Below, in pieces: positions 28,844 to 36,872 of a DNA stretch of 49,608 nucleotides. The stretch's first letter is position 1; each line of letters starts with the position of its first letter. The notes under the pieces were generated by a model that was not told the DNA's origin, made no database searches, and worked only from the letters and a program-made list of their open reading frames with translations. Made by a program: the position numbers and the translations under genes. Source of the DNA: Bacteroidaceae bacterium (GTDB taxonomy: Bacteria > Bacteroidota > Bacteroidia > Bacteroidales > Bacteroidaceae). Location of the stretch: contig JAEEZS010000033.1 in assembly GCA_016291905.1 (NCBI GenBank), forward strand, positions 1 through 49,608. The letters are read 5' to 3'.

Positions 28844-29036
28844 AAACTAACAAAATAACAATTTATATTTTATATTTTCTATCTCAATACTGCCCACCTT
28901 TCGGGAGAAGGTTAAATATATATTATTATATATATAATAATATATATTTATTTATATATAATAATAAATTATAATCATCCCCCCAAGCCGAAGGAAAGAT
29001 GAAAAACGAAAATATAAATTGTTATTTTGTTAGTTT
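28844..29036. repeat. 193-bp block bounded by perfect 28-bp inverted repeats
   Basis: Arm 28844-28871 begins AAACTAACAAAATAACAATT. Its exact reverse complement occupies 29009-29036. The interior holds a 38-bp AT palindrome (28913-28950). No coding capacity. MITE-like in form, but no target duplication was seen. Confidence 0.8.
28913..28950. repeat. 38-bp perfect palindrome made only of A and T
   Basis: All 19 base pairs around the centre 28931/28932 are complementary. Able to extrude as a cruciform. Upstream of the second TPR sensor gene. Confidence 0.9.
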
Positions 29037-29141
29037 GTTAGTTTCTCCCCAAACCGGCAAGCCCCCCCATTCTCCCCTCACTTATCCGACATCCGTTCCA
29101 AAGGGGAATTTTTCATCCTCAGAAACAAATTTGGCATTTTT

Positions 29142-29173
29142 CTTGCATTTTTGGCTGCTGCGTTGTACCTTCG
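29142..29173 (+). promoter_or_regulatory. Promoter of the second TPR sensor gene
   Basis: TTG (29143-29145), 20 bases, TACCTTCG (29166-29173), one mismatch to TAnnTTTG. The ATG follows 19 bases later. Confidence 0.6.
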
Positions 29174-29192
29174 CAGCAGATTTCTGTGAAGT

Positions 29193-30899
29193 ATGAAGAG
29201 AAGTAAGCGCAGCCTCCTCCTGCAAACGGCCCTGCTGCTGATGGCAGTAACGGGATTGTTGTCGTGCAGCGATACGTCGTGCCGCGATGCCCTGCAGCGT
29301 GCCGAGGCTCTTCTGGAGTCCAATCCCTCTGCCGCCCGCGCCCTATTGGACAGCATAGCCTCACCTAAATCCTCTCCTAAAGGAGAGGACTTTAAGTCAC
29401 CCCTCCTTCAGGAGGGGAGGGGGGAGGCTGCCCTTTACGCTTGGCTGCGGACGCAGGCCGACTATAAGTGCAACATCCCCCTCACCAGCGACTCCCTCGC
29501 CCGCGTCGCCACGGACTACTACGGCGTGCCGCGCCACAAAAACTACCATGCCGCCATGGCGTGGTACACCCTGGGCTGCGTCTATACCGACCTGCAGGAC
29601 GACCCCAAGGCCATCAGCGCCTACCTGAAAGCCTGCGACTGCTTCCCCGATACCACCTCGCGCTACTACCCCCTGACGTTGCAGAACCTCGGGCGGCATT
29701 ATCTGCGAAGGCGAATGTACGAGAAGGCTGCCGACACCTTCATCCGCTTCCGCGATGCCTCTGAAGCCATCGACGCCCCCGTCTCCCTTGCCTTTGCCCA
29801 CTACTATCTGGGCTTCACCCGTCTTCAGCAGTTGGACTATGCTGCCGCCGACAGCCTGTTCGACGTCCTGCTCCAGTCAGATACCGTGCCGCCCTATTGC
29901 CGCAAGGGCACGCTCCTGCACAAGGCCAAGATAGCCTTCTATTCCCGCGACGACCATCCGCAGGCCCTGTCCTACCTGCGGGCTTGCCGGAATGACGTGG
30001 AGGATGACAGCCTGTTTGCCGCTGGCTTCTGCCTCATGGGCGACATCTTTGTGGCTGAGAATCAGTTGGACTCCGCCTACTACTACTACCGGAAAGCCCT
30101 CGAGTGCAAGGACGAGCTCTACTCCATGGCCACCACCTACCACCATCTGGGCGACGTCATCATGCGGCTTCATGGGGCCGATGAGGCCAAGGCGTGCATT
30201 GACAACTACGACCTGCTGCTCGACTCCATCTATCATCGTCAGAACAAGTACGACATCTCCGCCGTCTCCTTCGCCTTCGATACGGAGAAGCGCGAGGCCG
30301 CCTACCGCTACGACCTCCGCCTCCACTACGTCTATGGCATCGCCTCTGCCGCCGTGCTGGCGCTGGCGGCCATCCTTCTCGTGGTTGTCCGCAGGAACCG
30401 CCGCAAGGCCCAGTCGCTGAAGGTCCACGAGACCCTGCGCCGTAGCGAGCTGGCCCTGGCGCGTACCAGCTGGGTGCAATGGGCCGAGCTCAACGACGAG
30501 GAGAAAGCCCTCCGCCTCTCCGAGTATGCCAATACCTTGAGCGGGTGCCTCTCCATCTTCAGGCAGACGCCCTCGGAGCACATCCTGCAGTTGTTGCAGA
30601 AGAAGGAAACGCAACTGACGTCGACGATAACAAAAGTCGTTGCCGACGACATCGGCAAAAGCTTCATCGATGCCATCCAGTTCCTGCGGATGGAGACCTA
30701 CCCTGATGCCCCCAAATTCTCCGAAGCCGACTGGCTGCTCTGCATCCTCAGCTACCTGCACCTGCCGCTTTCGTGTATCGCCGATCTGCTTTACATCGAA
30801 AAAGACAGCGTCCGCAAGAAACGTCATCGCCTCGAAGCCAAAATTCCGCCGGAAATACTCTCACTTTTCTTCTCTTCGCACGATGCGGGGGAAGACTGA
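29193..30899 (+). CDS. TPR lipoprotein-type membrane sensor with C-terminal helix-turn-helix
   Basis: 568 residues with the same layout as the protein at 2460-3845. Lipobox TGLLSC near residue 25; TPR-type repeats over residues about 30-340 (for example HAAMAWYTLGCVYTDLQDDP and YYYRKALECKDELYSMATTY); one membrane span at about 380-398 (YGIASAAVLALAAILLVVV); a basic stop-transfer RRNRRK; and a C-terminal part with FSEADWLLCILSYLHLPLSC, IADLLYIEKDSVRKKRHRL, which fits a LuxR-like HTH. Probable periplasm-to-cytoplasm signal transducer. It is followed by a terminator and then by a BspA-like LRR gene in the same direction, repeating the pairing at the left end. Confidence 0.8.
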   Translation: MKRSKRSLLLQTALLLMAVTGLLSCSDTSCRDALQRAEALLESNPSAARALLDSIASPKSSPKGEDFKSPLLQEGRGEAALYAWLRTQADYKCNIPLTSDSLARVATDYYGVPRHKNYHAAMAWYTLGCVYTDLQDDPKAISAYLKACDCFPDTTSRYYPLTLQNLGRHYLRRRMYEKAADTFIRFRDASEAIDAPVSLAFAHYYLGFTRLQQLDYAAADSLFDVLLQSDTVPPYCRKGTLLHKAKIAFYSRDDHPQALSYLRACRNDVEDDSLFAAGFCLMGDIFVAENQLDSAYYYYRKALECKDELYSMATTYHHLGDVIMRLHGADEAKACIDNYDLLLDSIYHRQNKYDISAVSFAFDTEKREAAYRYDLRLHYVYGIASAAVLALAAILLVVVRRNRRKAQSLKVHETLRRSELALARTSWVQWAELNDEEKALRLSEYANTLSGCLSIFRQTPSEHILQLLQKKETQLTSTITKVVADDIGKSFIDAIQFLRMETYPDAPKFSEADWLLCILSYLHLPLSCIADLLYIEKDSVRKKRHRLEAKIPPEILSLFFSSHDAGED

Positions 30900-30923
30900 T
30901 GTTTTTCAGCCCTTTAGGAGGGG

Positions 30924-30948
30924 GCGGGACAAAATGTCCCGCTTTTTT
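30924..30948 (+). terminator. Terminator after the second TPR sensor gene
   Basis: GCGGGACA (30924-30931), loop AAA, TGTCCCGC (30935-30942), then six T. Further right-arm-like copies TGTCCCGCTTTTT follow near 30980-30993 and 31001-31015. Confidence 0.85.
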
Positions 30949-31039
30949 ATCCCGCCTTTTGTCCGCCTCTATGAAAAATGTCCCGCTTTTTGCCCATTTT
31001 TGTCCCGCTTTTTTTGATACAACCTAAAAATTTTCCTTA

Positions 31040-31047
31040 TATCTTTG
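31040..31047 (+). promoter_or_regulatory. -7 element TATCTTTG of the second LRR gene
   Basis: TATCTTTG 31 bases before ATG 31078. The 20 bases from here are identical to those at the Fic promoter (4648-4667). Confidence 0.6.
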
Positions 31048-31077
31048 TGGCGGAAAAACCAAAAAACCGATACAGCT

Positions 31078-32958
31078 ATGAAAACAAAATGTATTTTTCT
31101 GATGACGCTTTGCGCGTTCGTTTGCATGTTGGGCTATTCCCGTACGAATATCCCGCTGAGTACCGAGATTCCCATTGGAGGAGGTGGCGCCCGTACGCCC
31201 GTTCCCTCTCCTACGGCCTATTTGGACGATGACGAAGTACAGGTGCTTCTTTCCGTTGCCGCGCCCCTGACCATAACCGTCTGCGGGCAGGCCGGCAACT
31301 GCCTTTTCAGTAAGGAGTATGCCTCCACGCAGGAGGCCATCATCCCCCTGTCAGAAAACGGCATAACCCAAGGAGATTATGTCCTGCGCGTGTTCAGTCA
31401 GGGCCTTTGCTGGAAGGGCAATTTCACCATCGAAGCCAGCAAACAGGCTCCTGCCACCATTGGTGATTGGTGGTACGAGTGGGACGGACAGACGTATCTC
31501 GATTTGTTCAACGATGACGGCGAGCACCTCGACAGCCTGAAGGTATGGATTACGAGTGGTGATGGCATTTGGATTGGCCACGTAAGTCCCACCTATTCCA
31601 CACGCCTTGCCCGGCTTGGGATACACAGTGATTCCATAAAGGTTGTCATCACGGGAGAATCGAATGATACCGTTTACCAAAAGGAAACCTGGTGGCCTTC
31701 GCTCGGCATCGATCTGAACGCTTACGATATACAAGACGGGGTTTATACGCTGAACCTTTTCTGGGCAGGCCTGAAGCTGGACGCCGACCCCACGAGCTTC
31801 GCCGAGAAGTGCGAAAACTGGAACGAATGCTGGTGGAGAGTCGAATTCGAATTCCTGTCGCATAAGCCCAAAGGCCTGTATGTATCTATTGACAGCACGT
31901 ATTACCGGCTGCATGAGGGGTATGCGAACACCGTATGGCCTGATGATGTACACAGCTCCATCACTTACCGAATGCTTTATAATCTTTTTGAGCGTGACTA
32001 TCCGATTCATGTGGTCATTCCCCAAGAACTGACCTACGAGGGCGAGACGTATACGGTCGTAGGTATCGGCCAGCGCTCTTTCAAGGGCTGTTATTATATG
32101 CAGTCGATTTCTCTCCCGAATACGATTACATACATCGATGGCGGTGCTTTCATGGCGTGCAAGAACCTCGACCATGTCAATATCCCCGAAAGCGTTACCC
32201 GTATAGAAGGTAGTGCATTCGCTGAATGCGACAGACTGTCTTATATGGTCATTCCGGAAGGTATTGAGACGTTAGCGAATAGTATGTTTAGAGAGTGTAC
32301 GAACCTTTCTGCCGTCACACTTCCAGGCAGCCTAACAAGCATTGAGGAGTGGGCATTCGCCCTTTGTACCTCTTTACCCTATATTGATATTCCCGATAAT
32401 GTTACGCGCATTGGAGCATCTGCTTTCCAGGCTTGTACGAGCCTGATGGAGATGAAGCTGCCTAAGAAACTCAAAAAAATAGATATGGATGCTTTCCGTA
32501 GATGTCAGAGATTAACATCCATCGATTTCCCCGAGGCCATCACGTACATAGGGGTTGAGGCCTTCTTGGAATGCACAGGGCTGCAATCCATCACCCTGCC
32601 TGGAGGCATAAGCAGGATTGGCGATAGGGCCTTCAAGGATATGCCAAATTCAGCCCATATCTACTGCCATGCGATAAAGCCCTTTCCAATCGATGAAAAT
32701 ACATTCAACTACAACTGCACCTTGCATGTCCCCCAGGGCACGAAGGACTTGTACGAGAAGGCCGAGTATTGGAAGAACTTCAAGGTGATAGAGGAAGAGC
32801 CCGTAGGCGAGGAGGTACGTTATACCGAGACAGGCGTCACGTCTGCCACGCTGGATGCCGAATCAGCCGAACGCTTCTACGACCTGCAGGGCCGTCCCGT
32901 GGATGGAACGCAGAAGGGCATCCTCATCCGCAACGGCAAGAAGGTGCTGGTGAGATAA
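31078..32958 (+). CDS. BspA-like LRR exported protein with DUF3244-like N-terminus and sorting tail
   Basis: 626 residues from ATG 31078 (MKTKCIFLMTLCAFVCMLGY), chosen because the signal peptide starts there and the -7 element lies 5' of it; the longer frame starting at 31045 would begin inside the promoter. Residues about 25-120 (DDDEVQVLLSVAAPLTITVC, YVLRVF) resemble a DUF3244-type beta sandwich. Residues about 330-540 are LRR_5 units (ITYIDGGAFMACKNLDHVNI and so on). The C-terminus (RFYDLQGRPV ... GKKVLVR) resembles a type IX secretion sorting tail. Likely cell-surface adhesin or glycan/protein binder. Preceded by the TPR sensor and followed by a strong terminator. Confidence 0.85.
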   Translation: MKTKCIFLMTLCAFVCMLGYSRTNIPLSTEIPIGGGGARTPVPSPTAYLDDDEVQVLLSVAAPLTITVCGQAGNCLFSKEYASTQEAIIPLSENGITQGDYVLRVFSQGLCWKGNFTIEASKQAPATIGDWWYEWDGQTYLDLFNDDGEHLDSLKVWITSGDGIWIGHVSPTYSTRLARLGIHSDSIKVVITGESNDTVYQKETWWPSLGIDLNAYDIQDGVYTLNLFWAGLKLDADPTSFAEKCENWNECWWRVEFEFLSHKPKGLYVSIDSTYYRLHEGYANTVWPDDVHSSITYRMLYNLFERDYPIHVVIPQELTYEGETYTVVGIGQRSFKGCYYMQSISLPNTITYIDGGAFMACKNLDHVNIPESVTRIEGSAFAECDRLSYMVIPEGIETLANSMFRECTNLSAVTLPGSLTSIEEWAFALCTSLPYIDIPDNVTRIGASAFQACTSLMEMKLPKKLKKIDMDAFRRCQRLTSIDFPEAITYIGVEAFLECTGLQSITLPGGISRIGDRAFKDMPNSAHIYCHAIKPFPIDENTFNYNCTLHVPQGTKDLYEKAEYWKNFKVIEEEPVGEEVRYTETGVTSATLDAESAERFYDLQGRPVDGTQKGILIRNGKKVLVR

Positions 32959-33018
32959 CGCAGCCATAACGAAAAAACAAGCCGATTTATAACTTACTTT
33001 TTCGATACGATGAATTTT

Positions 33019-33054
33019 CCCCGCTGCTCGCGACGAGTAGCGGGGATTCTTTTT
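33019..33054 (+). terminator. Terminator after the second LRR gene
   Basis: CCCCGCTGCTCG (33019-33030), loop CGA, CGAGTAGCGGGG (33034-33045), one G-T pair, then ATTCTTTTT. Confidence 0.85.
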
Positions 33055-33091
33055 ACGACACGTTGGATTGTTCCTTTGCGCCTTCTGCCGT

Positions 33092-34891
33092 TCATCGGGC
33101 CTCGCTGAAGACGTAGTTGAAACGCCCGCCAGGAGCGACATCGCCATTCACATAGAAGTCCATGACGTTGCCCTCGTCCTGCATATTGTCGCTCCACTTG
33201 AACTCGAAGTCGAGCCTTTCGTCCGGCGCCAGCCCCAGCACGGCACGGGGGAGGCGCAGCATCAGACGGTTACCGTCCACACGCATCTGTCCCTCGCCAC
33301 AGTCGTCCCAGAGCCATTTGTCCTGACGGCTGCGCTGCACAAAGACCTTCCCCTTCCGTGGGGAACGGTAGTTGACCACGTAGTCGTAGCCCTGCCAGCC
33401 CGTCAGCTTGCTGCGGTCGGTATCCAGCAGGAGCATCATCCAATGCGGGTCGGACGAGGGCGTCAGGGCAGCGTCCGTGCGGACATAGAAATAGAGGTAG
33501 GTAGCGTCGCGCGCCACACGAGCCTCCACGATGTCGTTGCGCCCTGAGACATTGGTGTAATGGCTGTCGCAGCAACCTTGGGCATCGCGGTGCATGGTGT
33601 TTCCGCGGTAGGAGGCATACACGGGCCGGACGTCCTCCCACGCCTTCCAGTCGCCCAAGGCCATGCGCTGCGGGGGCGTGGGCTGCGGCTGCGACGAGGT
33701 CCCCTTGAAACGGCGTACGCGGTCCACCAGCTGCAGGTAATAGACGTCGCCCCTGTCGCCCCACGAGCGGACGGGCTCGATGTCACGGCTGCGGTCCCAG
33801 TCAAACTCATCGACAAACGAGAAGGGGACGCCCGTCCACGGGCTGTTTGCAGGCGTCCAGAGGCCGGCTATCCATTCGTTCCAGCCCGTGACAAATACGG
33901 CGCGGGGGTCGAGTTCGTAGGCGCGGTCCCACTGCTCGGCGAAGTTCCACCCATAGAGGTAGCCTTCAGGACGGGGGTCGAAGCCATGCCTGGCGGAGTA
34001 GCTGCGCGAATGGGCACCGGGGAGGTTGAAGGCGCTGCAATGGCCTCCCGTCTCGGGACAGGCGTTCTGCGCCACGCCCACCGTCACCAGCTCGTAGCCC
34101 CCGTCGGGCGTAGGTACATAGCCGTGCTGAGGGTAGTTTTCGAGCCAGCCCCACCCGTTGGGATGGGCAGGGTCAGGGCCGTTCACATAGTCGGGCTGGC
34201 CGGGACGGAAGGTGAAGAAGTCACGTATGGCACGGTCGGTAGGGCTGTCGGTGAGGTTATCGGGATAGGCCATGATGCAGGGCTTCCCGTCCCAGTAGTA
34301 CCAGAGGCTGCGGTAGAGCCCTTTGCTGTAAAGCCGGTCGTAGAGATGGCGGAGCGACTTCAGCGAGGCATCAGAGTAGCCGAACGGCAACAGGAAACCG
34401 ATGTGAGGCACGTTCACGCCGTCGCGCTGCGCCTGGCTCCACACCTCCAGCAGGCAGTCCGTCGAGGCGTCCCAGGTGAAGGAGCCGTTGGTGCAGTCGA
34501 AAAACACGGCATCCACCTTGGCATCGGCCAGCAACTCGGCATGCTTGCGAAGCACCCAGCGGTCGGTGGTCTTGTAGTAGCCGAAGAGCGGCTCATCCCA
34601 CCAGAAATAGCCAGGCTGGCGCTGCCATGCCGGATGGTCGGCATCCTGCATCGCCTCGGGATGAGCGCGCACGATGTCCGTGATGTTCTTCACCTCGCTC
34701 CCCGGCCGGTCGTCCCGTTCGTGCCATGTCCAGTAGAAAAGGATAACTTGTTTCTCAGGGTGCCTATCATCATAACGGCCCACCTTACGGCCCAGGGCGT
34801 CTGTCGCAGCCCAGTAGTCGCTATTCACGTCCTGTGCCCAGCAGACGGCAGAGAGCAGCAGGGAGAGGAGGAGGAGAAGTTTCGTCTTCAT
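33092..34891 (-). CDS. GH99/GH71-like exported protein with C-terminal CBM9-like domain
   Basis: 599 residues from ATG 34891 (signal peptide MKTKLLLLLSLLLSAVCWAQ). The first ~420 residues look like a TIM-barrel of the GH99/GH71-like superfamily: KQVILFYWTWHERDD, DAVFFDCTNG, PHIGFLLPFGYSD, YWDGKPCIMAYP, VFVTGWNEWIAG and a large acidic loop. The last ~150 residues (VEARVARDATYLYFYVRTDA, HWMMLLLDTD) look like a CBM9-type sugar-binding sandwich. Family GH99 acts on alpha-mannans, which would suit the neighbouring GH92 gene, but the family assignment is by pattern only and the substrate is inferred. Divergent from the DUF4838 gene. Confidence 0.6.
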   Translation of the reverse strand: MKTKLLLLLSLLLSAVCWAQDVNSDYWAATDALGRKVGRYDDRHPEKQVILFYWTWHERDDRPGSEVKNITDIVRAHPEAMQDADHPAWQRQPGYFWWDEPLFGYYKTTDRWVLRKHAELLADAKVDAVFFDCTNGSFTWDASTDCLLEVWSQAQRDGVNVPHIGFLLPFGYSDASLKSLRHLYDRLYSKGLYRSLWYYWDGKPCIMAYPDNLTDSPTDRAIRDFFTFRPGQPDYVNGPDPAHPNGWGWLENYPQHGYVPTPDGGYELVTVGVAQNACPETGGHCSAFNLPGAHSRSYSARHGFDPRPEGYLYGWNFAEQWDRAYELDPRAVFVTGWNEWIAGLWTPANSPWTGVPFSFVDEFDWDRSRDIEPVRSWGDRGDVYYLQLVDRVRRFKGTSSQPQPTPPQRMALGDWKAWEDVRPVYASYRGNTMHRDAQGCCDSHYTNVSGRNDIVEARVARDATYLYFYVRTDAALTPSSDPHWMMLLLDTDRSKLTGWQGYDYVVNYRSPRKGKVFVQRSRQDKWLWDDCGEGQMRVDGNRLMLRLPRAVLGLAPDERLDFEFKWSDNMQDEGNVMDFYVNGDVAPGGRFNYVFSEAR

Positions 34892-34908
34892 GGCAATAAG
34901 TTTTGGGA

Positions 34909-34940
34909 CAAAGGTAGTGCAAGCCGAGAGGAAATGCAAA
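34909..34940 (-). promoter_or_regulatory. Promoter of the GH99/GH71-like gene
   Basis: On the minus strand TTTG (34940-34937), 20 bases, TACCTTTG (34916-34909), 18 bases before the ATG. Confidence 0.75.
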
Positions 34941-34998
34941 CTTATTTGCGTTTTTCGCAGCGTGGCCCAGCCGCCCGAACAAAAAAAGTCTGCGAAAA

Positions 34999-35029
34999 TT
35001 GCTAATGTCGCAATTTTACCCTATCTTTG
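34999..35029 (+). promoter_or_regulatory. Promoter of the DUF4838-GH92 pair
   Basis: TTG (34999-35001), 20 bases, TATCTTTG (35022-35029), 38 bases before ATG 35068. It is divergent from the promoter at 34909-34940, so the two transcription units share a ~175-base control region. Confidence 0.7.
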
Positions 35030-35067
35030 CATGGAAAAACAGCAATCACACATAAGTCTGACGAAGA

Positions 35068-36825
35068 ATGAAAAAACTGGCTCTGTTCCTATTGGTTTTC
35101 CTCTGCGGGTGCACGGGACGTCACGTGCTGTTCGACAGGGAGATGTCAAACTATACCATCGTGGTGGATGCAGACGCTCCGGCATCGGAGCAGTATGCCG
35201 CTGCCGAGCTCCAGCACTGGCTGGGGGAGGTGTGCGGCGCGGAAATCCCTATAGGCACGCTCACCGACGGCACGACGGGGAGGCGCCTGATAGTCGGCTT
35301 CAACCCCCTCGTGGAGGCGCTGGTGCCCGAGGCAAGCCGGCCCGACGACAGGGACGACGCCTTCACCTGGTGCAGCAAGGGGGGCGACATCCTCTTCTGG
35401 GGCGGGGCGAAGCGCGGCACGCTCTACAGCGTCTATTCGTTTCTGGAGCAAGAGCTGGGCTGCCGCTGGTATGCCAAGGACGCGAGCGTGGCACCGAAAC
35501 GCGCCACATGGCGCTTCGGCAAGCTCTATCACCACGAGGCGCCGGGCATACGCATCCGCGACAACTGCTACCTGGACGTGCGCACGATACCGGCCTACTC
35601 GGCACGGCTGAGGAACAACTTCGTGCGACTGCCGGGCCTCAAGGGAGGGACCATCCCCGGCACGGCAGAGGGCTACTGGGGCGTGCATGCCATGGGGAAC
35701 TTCCTCTCACCGGCAGCCTACTACAACGAGCACCCCGAGTACTTCAGCCTCATTGACGGAGAGCGCCGCAGCGACTATGCCCAGCTGTGCCTCTCAAACC
35801 CCGACGTGCTGCGCATCTGCACCGAGAAGGTGCGCGAGGTCATGCGCCGTGAGCCCGACTACCTCATCTACTCGATGGAGCAGAACGACAACCAGCGCTA
35901 CTGCACCTGCGACGCGTGCAACGCCCTGGCGGAGCAGTACGGCGGACAGTCGGGACTGATGGTGTGGTTTGTCAACCAGGTGGCAGACGCCGTCAAGGAG
36001 GAGTTTCCCGACAAGTTCATCGGCACGTTTGCCTACCAGTACACGCGCCACGCCCCGAAGGACATCGTCCCGCGTGAGAACGTGGTCATACGCCTCTGCA
36101 GCATCGAGTGCTGCCTGCTGCACGACTACGACGGCTGTGAGCAGAACCGCACGTTCCTGGAGGACCTCAAGGCGTGGGGCGCCATTGCGCCGCACCTCTA
36201 CATCTGGGACTACGTGACGAACTTCTCGCTCTACTGCCTGCCCATCGCCAACTGGAAGACGTTGCAGTCGCACATCCGCGACTTCCGCGACAACCACGCG
36301 ATAGGCATCCTGGAGGAGGGCGACTACCAGACGGTGTCGTGCGAGTTCAGGGAGATGCGCAGCTATCTGCTCTCGAAGCTGATGTGGAACCCCGACGACG
36401 ATGTGGAGGCGATTATCCGTGACTTCACCGACGGCTACTACGGCGCTGCAGGGCCGTACATACGCAGCTACCTGGCACTGGAGGACAGCATCCTGCGTCG
36501 CGAAGGCATCCACGTGCCCTGCTATGTCAACCCCTCGAGCAACATGTACACCGATGACTTTGTGCGCGAGGGACGCCGCCTGTTTGCCGAGGCAAAGGCT
36601 GCCGTGGCTGACGACGCCGACCTGCTGGCGCGCGTGGAGAAGGCAGAGTTCCCGCTCTGCTTCCTGCAGCTGGAGCGCACCCCGCAGGAGGCGTTTGAGA
36701 GCGGCGCCGACGTGCTGTTCAAGCGAGTCGTCGAGCGCGAGGGCATCGACCAGATGACGGAGTGGAACGCCCCCCACGCCAGGGACTATATAGCAAAATA
36801 CGAGCAACTGAAACAACAGCCATAG
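35068..36825 (+). CDS. DUF4838-type lipoprotein, probable glycan-active enzyme
   Basis: 585 residues with a lipoprotein signal (LLVFLCGC, Cys15). The N-terminal ~130 residues (YTIVVDADAPASEQYAAAEL, LIVGFN) resemble the N-terminal domain of alpha-glucuronidases. The central domain has the DUF4838 marks: YSMEQNDNQRYCTCDACNAL, FAYQYTRHAPKDIVPRENVV and LYIWDYVTNF. Cysteine-rich CTCDAC may bind a metal or be structural. The biochemical activity of this family is not something I can state; genomic context (GH92 47 bases downstream, GH99-like gene divergent) suggests mannose-containing glycans. Confidence 0.75.
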   Translation: MKKLALFLLVFLCGCTGRHVLFDREMSNYTIVVDADAPASEQYAAAELQHWLGEVCGAEIPIGTLTDGTTGRRLIVGFNPLVEALVPEASRPDDRDDAFTWCSKGGDILFWGGAKRGTLYSVYSFLEQELGCRWYAKDASVAPKRATWRFGKLYHHEAPGIRIRDNCYLDVRTIPAYSARLRNNFVRLPGLKGGTIPGTAEGYWGVHAMGNFLSPAAYYNEHPEYFSLIDGERRSDYAQLCLSNPDVLRICTEKVREVMRREPDYLIYSMEQNDNQRYCTCDACNALAEQYGGQSGLMVWFVNQVADAVKEEFPDKFIGTFAYQYTRHAPKDIVPRENVVIRLCSIECCLLHDYDGCEQNRTFLEDLKAWGAIAPHLYIWDYVTNFSLYCLPIANWKTLQSHIRDFRDNHAIGILEEGDYQTVSCEFREMRSYLLSKLMWNPDDDVEAIIRDFTDGYYGAAGPYIRSYLALEDSILRREGIHVPCYVNPSSNMYTDDFVREGRRLFAEAKAAVADDADLLARVEKAEFPLCFLQLERTPQEAFESGADVLFKRVVEREGIDQMTEWNAPHARDYIAKYEQLKQQP

Positions 36826-36872
36826 CATAGAACTTATCTTTTTATACCTCAAAAGTTAACAATTCAACAGGA

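Larger units (their letters stand above)
28397..29141. other. Gene-free, repeat-rich intergenic region
   Basis: About 750 bases with no credible gene. It contains a second minus-strand promoter (28561-28592), inverted copies of GGTGAAAGT..GTGTTAG (28521-28540 and 28773-28786), a 17-bp hairpin, and an AT palindrome inside a 28-bp inverted repeat. Listed separately. Confidence 0.75.

Noticed and set aside
28913..28950. AT palindrome as an origin of replication
   Set aside because: No DnaA boxes or dnaA/dnaN genes nearby; only AT content supports it.
33560..35005. 481-codon plus-strand frame opposite the GH99/GH71-like gene
   Set aside because: Antisense frame crossing the signal peptide and the divergent promoters; no motif.
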